From Adlercreutzia sp. ZJ141 (GTDB lineage: Bacteria; Actinomycetota; Coriobacteriia; Coriobacteriales; Eggerthellaceae): a stretch of 64,000 nucleotides of DNA. The stretch lies in NCBI RefSeq assembly GCF_011038965.1, contig NZ_JAAKEB010000001.1:186001-250000 (forward strand), written 5' to 3'. Of this stretch, positions 1 through 8,410 are shown one piece after another (positions within the stretch are counted from its first letter, which is position 1; each line of letters begins with the position of its first letter). Both the position numbers and the translations under genes were made by a program. Below the pieces are notes generated by a model. The model was not told the DNA's origin. It worked only from the letters and a program-made list of their open reading frames with translations, and did no database searches.

Positions 1-68
1 GCAGGCAGGGTGGGCACGGGAAAGCGGAACGCGAAGAAAACGAGGCGGCCAACGAAACCGTTGCGTGA
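1..68 (+). CDS. Possible 3' end of an upstream gene, partial
   Basis: The window opens before the first complete gene. One frame ends at a TGA at 66-68 with an acidic, Ala/Glu-rich tail (ending ...NEAANETVA) and good local codon use. A second frame reads on to a TGA at 112-114 and ends with three near-identical codon triplets (Ala-Glu-Thr, Ala-Glu-Thr, Val-Glu-Thr). Only one can be real and the sequence does not decide it. By position this would be the ATP-binding subunit of the ABC transporter whose two permeases follow, but no ATPase motif lies inside the window, so the identity is a guess from context. Confidence 0.3.
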   Translation, partial: RQGGHGKAEREENEAANETVA

Positions 69-146
69 GGCAAAAGCTGCGGAAACCGCAGAAACCGTGG
101 AAACCGCAAAATGAACCGAGGAAAGAATCGAGGAAGGGAGTAGGCT

Positions 147-908
147 ATGGCAACGAAAGCGCTCGCAACATTTCGCGCGGAAACCCTCAAAGGCCACCGA
201 GGCGCCGCGCGCAAAATAGCGGTTCTCACGCCGCTGCCGTTTTGCTTGTTGGGCATGATGGCAGGTGGCGCGTTCGGTGGAGGTGCTGTTGGTTCGTTTT
301 CCACCTACGGATGGAACTGGTGGTACTCGCTCATGCTGCCGGTCGCATGCGCGCTCATAACGGCATCGATTGCGAGCATTGATGCACGTCAGAAGCTGAA
401 ACCCGTGCTGGGGTTGCCAGTGCAGCTTGCACGTGTGTGGTGCGCGAAAGTCGCATATGCGCTCGTACTTGTGGCGGGTGTAAACACAGTGGTGTATGTT
501 GCTTCCGTTGCGACAACGCTTCTGGGTGCCAGTGCGCCATCATTACTTGAAGGGCTTGCGACTGTTGCTATTCTCACCATTGCATCGGCTTGGATGGTGC
601 CGGTAGGGTTGGCGCTTACCATGCGGTTTGGCACGCTTGCGGGTATCGCTGTGCCCGCTCTCCTGCAAATTGGCGTAGGAATCAGCATGTGGACAGGAGA
701 ATTGTGGTTTTTGTTCCCACCGGCAACGTTACTTTGCGCGGTTGCTCCGTTTGTTGGTGTGGAGCCATCGGGTATACCGCTTGCCGCTGGCGATGCGCTG
801 GGTGTGTTCGGTTGGCAAGCGGTAGCGGGCATCGCCGTGGCCGCGTTGTTCTTTGTCGTGCTGTCGGTTGCTGGTGCGAAGTGGTTCGAAGGAAGGGGGG
901 CGGCATGA
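147..908 (+). CDS. ABC-2 type permease, lantibiotic-immunity (MutE/EpiE-like) family
   Basis: Membrane subunit of 253 residues with about six hydrophobic segments and the general plan of the first permease of lantibiotic self-protection or antimicrobial-peptide export transporters (MutE/EpiE/CprB type). A ribosome binding site (GAGGAAGG) lies about 8 bases before the ATG. Its stop overlaps the start of the next permease (ATGA at 905-908), so the two are translationally coupled and probably form a heterodimer with an ATPase encoded just upstream. A two-component system follows, the usual arrangement for peptide-sensing detoxification modules. No bacteriocin precursor gene is visible, so resistance rather than production is the likelier role. 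The family call rests on topology, length and context. Confidence 0.75.
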   Translation: MATKALATFRAETLKGHRGAARKIAVLTPLPFCLLGMMAGGAFGGGAVGSFSTYGWNWWYSLMLPVACALITASIASIDARQKLKPVLGLPVQLARVWCAKVAYALVLVAGVNTVVYVASVATTLLGASAPSLLEGLATVAILTIASAWMVPVGLALTMRFGTLAGIAVPALLQIGVGISMWTGELWFLFPPATLLCAVAPFVGVEPSGIPLAAGDALGVFGWQAVAGIAVAALFFVVLSVAGAKWFEGRGAA

Positions 909-1717
909 TGGCATTTATTCGTGCTTTGCGATCAGAGGCTGTAAAGTTACGACGCTCGTCATTAGTGGCGCTTCATGTGGTGCTTGCAGTAATACTCGGC
1001 GGGTGTGCTGGGGCATACTTCGCGGTAAGCGCGTGGGATACCCTGCTTGGCACCGATGCGTTTTTCCAGCTGCTCGGCGCTGGTGCACCGTTGCTCGCAG
1101 GGTTGGCATGCGGGCTTTCGGCGGATGCCGAACACGAAGCGGGCAGGTTTGCAAACGTGCTGGGCGTACCCTGCCGGCGCGCGGCTCTTGCTGCGAAAGT
1201 GACTTCGCTTTTGATGCTGGGGTTCGGTGCGGCGCTTATCGCGATGACGCTGTTTCTCTGCATTGTTGCGGCTGCCGGTTGTGCGACGCCTTCGGTTGGC
1301 GCATGTGTGATGGCTGCGCTGGGTATTGTGGTAGGAAGTGCTGCTCTTTATGTTGTGTTGTTCTGGGTTGCGATGCGATTCGGGCGCAATGCCAGCATCG
1401 CCGTAGGTGCACTTGGTTTCATCGCAGCTACGGCACTCCTCGGAGGACTGGCGAACGGCCTGGTAACGGGCACGTTGAGCGGCCAGTTTGCGGTGGGTAT
1501 CGCGGCGCTTATTCCCTTTGCATGGCCTTCGCGCCTTTCGTCGCTTGCCATTGAGCTTTCCATAGCGCCTTCACTTGCGGGTGATGCGGCACTTGGCGCG
1601 TTGTGGGCGGCGCTGAACGTTGTCGGCGTGGCTTGCGCCGTGGGTACTGTATTTGTTTTCGCATGCTATTTCTGTGGTGCGAACCGCTTCGAAGGACGAC
1701 GTGGCGGTGGGGAATGA
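905..1717 (+). CDS. ABC-2 type permease, lantibiotic-immunity (MutG/EpiG-like) family
   Basis: Second permease subunit of 270 residues with about six membrane segments. It starts at the ATG that overlaps the stop of the preceding permease. The N-terminal stretch (RALRSEAVKLRRSSLVALH) is typical of the cytoplasmic leader of MutG/EpiG-type permeases, and the C-terminus ends in a short basic tail resembling that of the first permease (KWFEGR versus NRFEGR). This suggests the two arose by duplication. The reading frame is open further upstream, but there it overlaps the first permease and is not credible. It likely acts with its neighbour and an ATPase to expel or exclude cationic antimicrobial peptides. 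The substrate is unknown. Confidence 0.75.
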   Translation: MMAFIRALRSEAVKLRRSSLVALHVVLAVILGGCAGAYFAVSAWDTLLGTDAFFQLLGAGAPLLAGLACGLSADAEHEAGRFANVLGVPCRRAALAAKVTSLLMLGFGAALIAMTLFLCIVAAAGCATPSVGACVMAALGIVVGSAALYVVLFWVAMRFGRNASIAVGALGFIAATALLGGLANGLVTGTLSGQFAVGIAALIPFAWPSRLSSLAIELSIAPSLAGDAALGALWAALNVVGVACAVGTVFVFACYFCGANRFEGRRGGGE

Positions 1718-1901
1718 AGTGAGGGCTGCAGGCGCCGAGTGGTTTGACACAGATGAGCCTACAGCTGAGAAGGGCCATACTGTCTTGGCGGCAAGTATAC
1801 TAACAAGCATACAGGGAAGCGTCGGGGTGGCTTATCGGGCAGAAATGGCCTGCCCCCAGAAAGCGTGATTGGACGAAAGAACCGGCAAGGAGGTGTGATG
1901 C

Positions 1902-2564
1902 GTGGCGAACGTACTGGTGATTGACGACGAGCCCGCTATCGTTGACGTGCTTGATTGCGTGCTCAAATGCGACGGGCATACGGTGCGTGGCGTTACCGAC
2001 CCGACGTCGGTGGAAACGCTTGACCTCGCGCGCTTCGATCTGGTGCTCTGCGACGTGATGATGCCCGGCATGGATGGGTTTGAGCTGGTAAGCCGCATTC
2101 GCAGTCGAGTTGATTGTCCTATTCTTTTCCTCACTGCTAAAGTGGAGGAAGCCGATGCGGTGGTGGGTTATGGCCTTGGCGCCGACGACTATATCCGAAA
2201 ACCCTGTGGTGCCGCCGAGTTGCGTGCGAAGGTGGCAGCTCATGTGCGCCGAGAGCATCGCCAACGTCACGCGTCGCTCGATTTCGGTCGCGTGCGGGTT
2301 GACCTTGCGGCTCGGGAAGTGTTGGTGGATGGAGCAGCCGTGCACCTCACTCCAACCGAATATGCCATCTGTGAGCATATGGCGCGTCACCGTGGTCAGG
2401 TGTTCTCCAAGGAGTTGCTGCTCGAGCAGGCGTGCGGATGGGACAGCGCGGCCGGTAGTGAAACCATCACCGCGCACGTGCGCAATATCCGTATGAAATT
2501 CAAGGAACGTGGCGTGAACCCGGTGGCAACGGTGTGGGGAGTGGGCTACAAATGGGAGCTGTAG
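1902..2564 (+). CDS. OmpR-family response regulator
   Basis: This 220-residue regulator has an N-terminal receiver domain with the acidic pair in VIDDEP, the phospho-acceptor Asp51 in LCDVMMPG and a Lys in the RKP motif. A C-terminal OmpR/PhoB winged-helix DNA-binding domain runs from about residue 125 to 220. A strong ribosome binding site (AAGGAGG at 1887-1893) selects the GTG at 1902. A nearby ATG at 1898 is out of frame. The histidine kinase gene overlaps its 3' end. Placement directly after the permease pair suggests it controls that transporter, as in the Nis, Spa and Cpr systems. The 184 bases between the permease and this gene are the natural place for its operator. Confidence 0.9.
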   Translation: MANVLVIDDEPAIVDVLDCVLKCDGHTVRGVTDPTSVETLDLARFDLVLCDVMMPGMDGFELVSRIRSRVDCPILFLTAKVEEADAVVGYGLGADDYIRKPCGAAELRAKVAAHVRREHRQRHASLDFGRVRVDLAAREVLVDGAAVHLTPTEYAICEHMARHRGQVFSKELLLEQACGWDSAAGSETITAHVRNIRMKFKERGVNPVATVWGVGYKWEL

Positions 2565-4144
2565 CACACGGAGAAAGGCAAGCTGCTCATTCGATGCGGC
2601 ACGGCATGCCATTGGCGCTTGTTATCGTGCGGTATTTCGCCTACGTGCTTGCGGCGGCGGTGGTGCTTCTGGTAGTTGCGTTTGGAGCGTTCGCCATCAT
2701 GAATGGCAGTGGGCTCGTGTATACAGCGAATTACGCTGAGAATAACGTCGAAGCTACGGTGGCAGCGCTTGAGGCCGGTCAGCTTGATCCTGCGGAAACC
2801 CCTGCGTGTTATCGATGGGCGGTGTTCGACAAACAAGGCTCATTCGTGGCGTCTGACCTATCCGATGACGGCGTGCGTGAGCTTCGTTCGGCGCTCGAAC
2901 GTGCGGGTGTGTTCGAGCGTGAAGCGACGACCATACGCCTTGACGGTAACGCGAGCCGCTGCACGTTTGCGACGTTACCCGATGGTTCTCTTTGTGTGTT
3001 GCAGTACGATTTTCTGCCCGATTTTGCATCTCGTTCACTGCGCGATGCGTTGCCAAACCCGCAGAACCTGATCATCGCTGCGTATTGCGCGCTGTTCGCG
3101 TTGTCAGTGGTACTTGTGGCCATGCGGGCATCGCGGGTGATCTCGCGCAAGATGCGCCCGCTCGTTCAGGTAGCTGAACGTATCGAGCATCAAGAGCTCG
3201 ATTTCTCCGTGACACCTGCCTCTGTGCGCGAGGTGAACGACGTGCTGGTGGCTATGGATCGCATGCGCGCGGCACTGAGCGAGTCGCTGAAGGCTCAGTG
3301 GGCCGCCGACGAGGCACAACGCCGACAGGTGGCGGCACTTGCGCACGATGTGAAAACACCGCTTTCCATCGCTCGCTGGAACGCCGATCTGCTTGCCGAG
3401 AGCAATCTCGATGCCAGTCAGCGGGCATGTGTGGAAGGTGTGCGTTTGGGGGTGGAGCGCATGGAAAGCTATGTACGAACGATGCTGGAGGTGTCGCGCA
3501 GCACGGCAAACGTTTCATCACGAACAAGTTACCCTGTGCAGAGCGCTGTTGACGTTGGGGCGTTTGTGCAGGTTATCGAACGTGAAGCTCGTGTGTTGTG
3601 CGATACACGCGGGGTGGCGCTCGATTTTACCTGTTTGATCGACGGCGGGTTGAAGACGACAGCATATTCTTATCGTGGGGTACCTTCTGTAAGCAACGCA
3701 ACGCGAAGTGACGGGGAAGGGGAAGATCTCGTGCGGGCTGTTATGAACTTAGTGGGAAACGCGGTTGAGCATGCGCCAACGCATACAACAGTTCATGTGA
3801 GCATAAGCGCTACTGAGCCCGCTATTGTCGCAGGTTCGCTTACCGAAAACGAACAAACTGATGTCGTTGATTCGGTTATTACGTCTGCCGTTGCCACAGG
3901 TTTGCTTACCATTGTTGTAGAGGACGAAGGCCCGGGCTTCTCGCGTGATGCACTCGCGCATGCTACCGAGCGTTTCTTCACCGAGTGGTCCGATCGCAAC
4001 CACGCAAGTGGCCATTACGGTTTAGGGTTGTCCATTGCAAGCGACATCATACGTGCGCATGGTGGGAAACTCACACTCGAAAACGCTCCATTGGGAGGCG
4101 CGCGTTGTACCATGGAAGTTCCGGTATGTACGCGCTACGAATAA
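2552..4144 (+). CDS. Sensor histidine kinase
   Basis: Membrane-bound kinase of about 530 residues. It has TM1 near residues 19-48, an extracytoplasmic sensor domain, TM2 near 171-192, a HAMP-like segment, a HisKA dimerisation domain with His265 (ALAHDVKTPLS), and a HATPase domain. That domain shows an N-box (NLVGNAVEHA), a G1 box (DEGPGF) and a G2 box (GLGLSIA). The start at 2552 overlaps the regulator's stop by 13 bases; an ATG at 2594 is an alternative. Two spacers in the ATPase region, around residues 365-390 and 415-440, look poorly conserved. It presumably senses an envelope-active compound and phosphorylates the regulator encoded just upstream. Confidence 0.88.
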   Translation: MGAVAHGERQAAHSMRHGMPLALVIVRYFAYVLAAAVVLLVVAFGAFAIMNGSGLVYTANYAENNVEATVAALEAGQLDPAETPACYRWAVFDKQGSFVASDLSDDGVRELRSALERAGVFEREATTIRLDGNASRCTFATLPDGSLCVLQYDFLPDFASRSLRDALPNPQNLIIAAYCALFALSVVLVAMRASRVISRKMRPLVQVAERIEHQELDFSVTPASVREVNDVLVAMDRMRAALSESLKAQWAADEAQRRQVAALAHDVKTPLSIARWNADLLAESNLDASQRACVEGVRLGVERMESYVRTMLEVSRSTANVSSRTSYPVQSAVDVGAFVQVIEREARVLCDTRGVALDFTCLIDGGLKTTAYSYRGVPSVSNATRSDGEGEDLVRAVMNLVGNAVEHAPTHTTVHVSISATEPAIVAGSLTENEQTDVVDSVITSAVATGLLTIVVEDEGPGFSRDALAHATERFFTEWSDRNHASGHYGLGLSIASDIIRAHGGKLTLENAPLGGARCTMEVPVCTRYE

Positions 4145-4251
4145 AGTGACGCCTGTGGCGTGAAAGAGCAAGCGGAAGGGGAGGACTGAGAAGAGGGGCT
4201 ACCAAGGGGATAGTAAGAACTATCAGGAACCACCTGCGACGGGACGAAATG

Positions 4252-4326
4252 TGGTGGGCCCGGCCGGATTCGAACCGACAACCAAAGGATTATGAGTCCC
4301 CTGCTCCACCGTTGAGCTACAGGCCC
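4252..4326 (-). tRNA. tRNA with CAU anticodon, probably tRNA-Ile2 (lysidine-modified)
   Basis: A full cloverleaf folds on the minus strand, with a 7-bp acceptor stem, a D arm, an anticodon stem with loop CTCATAA, a TTCGAAT T-loop and an encoded CCA. Pair 1-72 is G-C, so it is not an initiator. The acceptor stem has C4-G69 and C5-G68. These pairs are known determinants for TilS, which turns CAU into an AUA-reading isoleucine tRNA, and elongator tRNA-Met usually lacks them. Isoleucine is therefore favoured over elongator methionine, but the two cannot be fully separated by eye. Confidence 0.9.
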
Positions 4327-4412
4327 GCGCTCGCGCTGCTCTATTTTAGCGAACCGCCGTGAAAACGCCAGAAGGAATCGCAATTTTTTCGAAAATTCCC
4401 CCTTGCGCTTAA

Positions 4413-4440
4413 GGGGGGAATGCTTATAATACAGTCTTGC
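4413..4440 (+). promoter_or_regulatory. Promoter of tRNA-Asn
   Basis: TTGCGC at 4413-4418 and a perfect TATAAT at 4435-4440 are separated by 16 bases, and the tRNA starts 18 bases downstream. An inverted repeat of about 10 bases (ATTCCCCCTT / AAGGGGGGAAT) overlaps the -35 and spacer. Confidence 0.7.
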
Positions 4441-4458
4441 GCGATTGAGGCGCGATAT

Positions 4459-4533
4459 TCCTCGGTAGCTCAACGGCAGAGCATCCGGCTGTTAACCGGA
4501 GGGTTGTAGGTTCGAAACCTACCCGAGGAGCCA
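4459..4533 (+). tRNA. tRNA-Asn (GTT)
   Basis: This is a complete cloverleaf. The acceptor stem is TCCTCGG with CCGAGGA, the anticodon stem is TCCGG/CCGGA around loop CTGTTAA (anticodon GTT), the T-loop is TTCGAAA, and the CCA is encoded. A strong promoter precedes it and an intrinsic terminator follows within 11 bases, so it is a single-gene transcription unit. Confidence 0.97.
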
Positions 4534-4543
4534 GACATGATAA

Positions 4544-4568
4544 GGCTCGTCCGCGGACGAGCCTTTTT
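4544..4568 (+). terminator. Intrinsic terminator of tRNA-Asn
   Basis: A perfect 9-bp stem (GGCTCGTCC / GGACGAGCC, loop GC) is followed at once by five T residues. It separates the tRNA from prfA. Confidence 0.9.
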
Positions 4569-4593
4569 GCTGCGATATGAAGGTGGGAAGCGA

Positions 4594-5664
4594 ATGCGCG
4601 AGAAGCTCGAGAAGATCATCAAAGCCTACGAGGACCTTCAAATGAAGATGGGTGACCCTGCGGTGCTCGCCGATCAGAAGGAGTACAACCGCCTAGCTAA
4701 GGAATACGCCAATCAAGGCCCGTTGGCGGCGAAGGCGCGCGAGTACGTGCAGGCTTCCGACGATTTATCGGCCGCCAAGGAAATGCTTGACGATGCCGAT
4801 ATGAAGGAGTTTGCGCAAGAGGAAATCGCCTCCATCGAAGAGCGGCTTCCCCAGCTGGAAGAGGATATCAAGTTCATGCTCATACCGTCCGATCCGGCTG
4901 ACGAGAAGGACATCATCGTGGAAATCCGCGCGGCTGCCGGCGGCGACGAGGCAGCCATCTTTGCGGGCGATCTGTACAAGATGTACATGCGTTTCGCAAC
5001 TGAACAGGGCTGGAAGACCGAAACCATGGATGTGTCGGCATCCGAAGCTGGTGGTTACAAGGAAATCCAGTTCAAGGTGAAGGGCGATCACGTGTACTCG
5101 GTCATGAAGTTTGAAAGTGGCGTGCATCGCGTGCAGCGCGTTCCCAAAACCGAAAGCCAGGGCCGCATTCACACCTCCACCGCAACCGTTGCAGTGCTGC
5201 CCGAAGCCGATGAGGTTGAAGTGGAAATTAACGAGAACGACCTGCGTATTGATGTGTATCGAGCCGGGGGCCCCGGTGGTCAGTGTGTGAACACCACTGA
5301 CTCTGCAGTGCGTATCACGCATATTCCTTCCGGCTTAGTGGTGCAGTCGCAAGACCAGAAGAGCCAGCTACAGAACAAGATTGCGGCAATGAGCGTGCTG
5401 CGTGCGCGCCTGTACGAGAAGATGCTCGCCGAGCAGCAAGCCGCCGAAGGTGCCGAGCGCCTGGCGCAGATTGGATCGGGCGACCGCGCCGAGAAGATTC
5501 GCACCTACAATGGCCCGCAGGACCGCGTGACCGACCATCGCATTGGCTACAACGGCACGTATAACGGGGTGCTTTTGGGAGCGGGCGGCGCGGGCTTATC
5601 CGAGCTGATCACGGCGTTGCAGGCAGCCGATCGTGCGCGGAAGTTGGAACAGGCCGTTGACTAA
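4594..5664 (+). CDS. prfA: Peptide chain release factor 1
   Basis: RF1 of 356 residues that recognises UAA and UAG and triggers peptidyl-tRNA hydrolysis. The catalytic GGQ motif lies in [16 protein letters not shown]. The codon-recognition loop contains P-K-T ([10 protein letters not shown]), which fits the PxT tripeptide of RF1 and not the SPF of RF2. The ATG at 4594 follows a GGTGGGAAG ribosome binding site; upstream in-frame codons run into the tRNA terminator and are not used. The gene for its methyltransferase, prmC, overlaps the 3' end, the usual prfA-prmC pairing. Confidence 0.97.
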   Translation: MREKLEKIIKAYEDLQMKMGDPAVLADQKEYNRLAKEYANQGPLAAKAREYVQASDDLSAAKEMLDDADMKEFAQEEIASIEERLPQLEEDIKFMLIPSDPADEKDIIVEIRAAAGGDEAAIFAGDLYKMYMRFATEQGWKTETMDVSASEAGGYKEIQFKVKGDHVYSVMKFESGVHRVQRVPKTESQGRIHTSTATVAVLPEADEVEVEINENDLRIDVYRAGGPGGQCVNTTDSAVRITHIPSGLVVQSQDQKSQLQNKIAAMSVLRARLYEKMLAEQQAAEGAERLAQIGSGDRAEKIRTYNGPQDRVTDHRIGYNGTYNGVLLGAGGAGLSELITALQAADRARKLEQAVD

Positions 5665-6745
5665 CGACGTGTGGACCGTCCGTGCTGCCCTCGACTGGAC
5701 GGTTGGCTATCTGGGGCGCAAGGGCGACGAAAACCCGCGGTTGTCGGCCGAGTGGCTCGTCTGCGAAGCGTGTAACATGAGTCGCGTTGAACTGTACGTG
5801 AACTTCGATCGGCCGCTTTCCCCTGACGAACGCGCGGTACTGCGCGGTTTTGTGTCGCGCCGTGGCGCGGGTGAGCCTTTGCAGTACATAACGGGGGAAG
5901 TGGCATTTCGCTACATTACGCTTGCGGTCGAACCAGGCGTGCTTATTCCCCGGCCTGAAACCGAGGTGCTTGTAAGCGTGGCACTTGCCATGCTGCCGCC
6001 CGAGCCGCGCCGACGTGCTGTCGACTCAACGATGACCCCCGATGAAACGGCTGCAATGCTGGTGGCAGCTGCTGCAAAGTTGCAGGGTGAAGTTGCGGCT
6101 GACTCGCAGGGGCTTGGTGTGGTGACGAGTGTTGACAGTGTGTCACTGTCAGATAGTGTGTCTCTATCCGGCAGTGCGTCCTTGGACGCGGCGAATGCAG
6201 CGCACGCAGCGGACCGAGTCGTACCGCTGCTGGTAGCCGATATTTGCACAGGTTCAGGCTGTATTGCTTGCTCGCTTGCGCACGAGCGCTCCGATGTGCA
6301 CGTTATTGCGACCGATATCGCCCCTGAAGCTGTGTCGCTTGCGACGCGTAATGCTTCGCGGCTTGATCTACAGGATCGTGTGGGCATCATCGCGTGTGAT
6401 CTGGGCGAAGGCGTCGACGTTGATCTTGCGGGATCGTTTGACCTTGTTGTGTCGAACCCGCCGTATGTTCCCACGAACGTGCTACGCGATATTCCCCGTG
6501 AGGTTTCTGATTTCGAGCCGGCGCTTGCACTTGATGGAGGTACCGATGGCTTGTATGTGTTTCGTCGGCTGGCGGCGTGGTGTATGATTGCGCTTAAACC
6601 GGGTGGCGCGTTTGCGTTTGAGCTGCATGAAACCTGCCTAGACGCTGCACGGGATTATGCGTACGACCTGGGGTTTGAACACCTTGCGATAGATGTCGAC
6701 CTGGCGGGCCGTCCGCGCGTTCTATCAGGCAGAAAGCCCGCGTAG
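5657..6745 (+). CDS. prmC: Release factor glutamine methyltransferase with a Ser-rich insertion
   Basis: The product methylates the glutamine of the GGQ motif of RF1/RF2 using S-adenosylmethionine. It has an N-terminal helical domain, a SAM-binding motif I ([10 protein letters not shown]) and the catalytic NPPY at about residue 267. The start is uncertain: TTG 5657 overlaps the prfA stop and has GGAACAGG upstream, and GTG 5669 is the alternative. An extra segment of roughly 75 residues (about 112-187) separates the two domains. It contains three tandem 18-base units (6134-6187) encoding D/G-S-V/A-S-L-x repeats. The core motifs on both sides are intact, so the insert is probably a tolerated linker. 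Confidence 0.93.
   Translation: MTNDVWTVRAALDWTVGYLGRKGDENPRLSAEWLVCEACNMSRVELYVNFDRPLSPDERAVLRGFVSRRGAGEPLQYITGEVAFRYITLAVEPGVLIPRPETEVLVSVALAMLPPEPRRRAVDSTMTPDETAAMLVAAAAKLQGEVAADSQGLGVVTSVDSVSLSDSVSLSGSASLDAANAAHAADRVVPLLVADICTGSGCIACSLAHERSDVHVIATDIAPEAVSLATRNASRLDLQDRVGIIACDLGEGVDVDLAGSFDLVVSNPPYVPTNVLRDIPREVSDFEPALALDGGTDGLYVFRRLAAWCMIALKPGGAFAFELHETCLDAARDYAYDLGFEHLAIDVDLAGRPRVLSGRKPA
6134..6187 (+). repeat. Three tandem 18-base units inside prmC
   Basis: Units at 6134-6151, 6152-6169 and 6170-6187 share the pattern GAYAGTGTGTC. Each keeps the reading frame and encodes a Ser-rich hexapeptide. The first unit also contains a small inverted repeat (GACAGTG / CACTGTC). Confidence 0.8.
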
Positions 6746-6765
6746 TGCCAAGTGGGAAAGCATTC

Positions 6766-6813
6766 GGGGGATACGATGATTAATTTCGCCACCCCTGCGC
6801 AAGGTTAGACGGC
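6766..6813. repeat. Relic of the MITE-like repeat family
   Basis: TGATTAATTTCGCC differs at one base from the left arm of the element at 43239-43396. The nearby GCGCAAGGTTAGACGGC differs at two bases from that element's right arm. The two segments lie in the same order and orientation but only a few bases apart, so this looks like an internally deleted copy. It sits between prmC and the phosphorylase gene. Confidence 0.5.
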
Positions 6814-6885
6814 ACGAGCCAGCATTTTTGAGAGTACGGTTTCGGCACATACCAGCACAGTGGCAACGTGAGGAAGGTTCACATT

Positions 6886-7722
6886 ATGAACTCTGTGGAA
6901 AATGTCTTACAAACTCACCTCGAAGCGTCGTTGAACGTGCTGCAAAAGCGGCTCGACGGTCGTACCCCGCGTATCGGCATTATCCTCGGGTCGGGCTTGA
7001 ACCCGTTTGCCGACAGCATTGCCGATGCAGTGCGTATTCCGTTTGCCGAGGTACCACACATGAAAGTTTCCACTGCCAATGGCCATGTGGGCCAGTTCGT
7101 GTGTGGTAACGTTGCCGGCACGTGCGTACTCGCCATGCAGGGCAGGCTGCACGGTTACGAGGGTGTGAGTTCGCAGGATGTGGCGTATCCGGTGTGGCTT
7201 ATGGAAAAGCTCGGGGTAGGCATACTCATCACCACAAACGCCGCCGGTGCGCTGAACTCGGCATATCATGTGGGCGACTTCTGCATCATGTCCGACCAGA
7301 TCAACTTCACGGGACGAAATCCCATAGCGGACGCAGACCCAGCGCGCATGGCCGATCGGTTCGTGTCTATGCTTGATGCGTTTGACCCCAGCCTGCGCGC
7401 CATTGCACACCGCGTGGCGAATGCGCATGGTATCCGCGTACAGGAGGGCGTGTACGTGGGTCTGCTTGGACCGAGTTTTGAAACGCCGGCGGAAATACGT
7501 ATGCTGCAGGCGTGGGGCGGCGACACGGTTGCCATGAGCGTGTGCGAGGAAGTTATCGCCGCGCGACATGTGTGCATGCGTGTGTTGGGTATCTCGCTTG
7601 TGTCGAATATGGGCTGCGGTATTGATGGTGCTAACCCATCTGATTTAGGAGTCATTGACGTAGCTGCCACGCGTGCCGACGATTTCAGTCGCTTGATCTG
7701 CGGTATCGTGGAGCAGCTGTAA
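6886..7722 (+). CDS. Purine nucleoside phosphorylase, trimeric (type II) family
   Basis: The 278-residue enzyme splits purine nucleosides with phosphate to give the free base and ribose-1-phosphate. Visible motifs are the N-terminal phosphate-binding segment IGIILGSGLNPFAD, the ANGHVGQFV/QGRLHGYEG region and NAAGALN. A strongly conserved stretch follows (GPSFETPAEIRML...AMSVCEEVIAARH), where the usual VGMS reads VAMS. GAGGAAGG about 8 bases upstream selects the ATG at 6886. The gene stands alone between prmC and the hexapeptide-repeat gene and probably serves purine salvage. Confidence 0.9.
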   Translation: MNSVENVLQTHLEASLNVLQKRLDGRTPRIGIILGSGLNPFADSIADAVRIPFAEVPHMKVSTANGHVGQFVCGNVAGTCVLAMQGRLHGYEGVSSQDVAYPVWLMEKLGVGILITTNAAGALNSAYHVGDFCIMSDQINFTGRNPIADADPARMADRFVSMLDAFDPSLRAIAHRVANAHGIRVQEGVYVGLLGPSFETPAEIRMLQAWGGDTVAMSVCEEVIAARHVCMRVLGISLVSNMGCGIDGANPSDLGVIDVAATRADDFSRLICGIVEQL

Positions 7723-7772
7723 GCGTTCGAGTACTGCGTACGGGCGGCTACGAGCAAGGAAAGAGGACATCT

Positions 7773-8315
7773 ATGAATGGGCGCGGCGTGCGTGTACACG
7801 AAACGGCATCCATTGCGAACACCGCCGTCATCATTGGCGATGTGTCGGTGGGAAAGGATGCGTCGGTACTGCCTGGTGCCACGTTGCGTGGTGATTCAGG
7901 GAGTCGTGTTGTCGTAGGCGAACGGACAAACGTACAGGAAGGGGCGTGTCTTCACGTGAGTGAAGGGCACGACACGATAGTGGGCCAAGGTGTGACGATC
8001 GGCCACGGTGCCATCGTGCACGGTTGTACGGTTGGAGACAACACGCTTATTGGTATGGGCGCCATCATCTTAGACGGAGCACGCGTAGGCGCAAACTGCA
8101 TCGTAGGGGCAGGTTCTCTTGTGACCGGCGGGAAGGTGATTCCCGATGGCATGTTGGCGTTAGGCAGTCCCGCAAAGCCAGTTCGCCAGCTAACGTCTGA
8201 CGAAGTGGAGACAAACCGTCGCAATGCCGATGAGTACGTGCACATCGGTCGCGAGCTCGCCGAAGCCGGTCATGCTGTTCTCGCTTCGCCTAAGTGTGCT
8301 GATTGCGCGAATTGA
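7773..8315 (+). CDS. Gamma-carbonic anhydrase-like hexapeptide-repeat protein
   Basis: The product has 180 residues and a left-handed beta-helix of isoleucine/valine-rich hexapeptide repeats (residues about 10-140) followed by an alpha-helical tail. The three zinc-ligand histidines of the YrdA/CaiE/gamma-CA family are present (one in ACLHVSEG, two in TIGHGAIVHGC). The family includes true carbonic anhydrases and many proteins with no proven activity. AAAGAGG precedes the ATG. The GCCGTC/GACGGC hairpin at 8317-8339 may mark the transcript end, though it lacks a T run. Confidence 0.85.
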   Translation: MNGRGVRVHETASIANTAVIIGDVSVGKDASVLPGATLRGDSGSRVVVGERTNVQEGACLHVSEGHDTIVGQGVTIGHGAIVHGCTVGDNTLIGMGAIILDGARVGANCIVGAGSLVTGGKVIPDGMLALGSPAKPVRQLTSDEVETNRRNADEYVHIGRELAEAGHAVLASPKCADCAN

Positions 8316-8410
8316 TGCCGTCTGGCGAAACCCGACGGCGGCACGCAATTTGCAAGAGTATACTTATCGCTCAACAAGTTCATACATGAAATGCGTTGAA
8401 GAGGAAGAGT

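Noticed and set aside
1800-2612. A 270-codon minus-strand open frame across the response regulator
   Set aside because: It is antisense to a well-defined OmpR-type regulator and has no support of its own.
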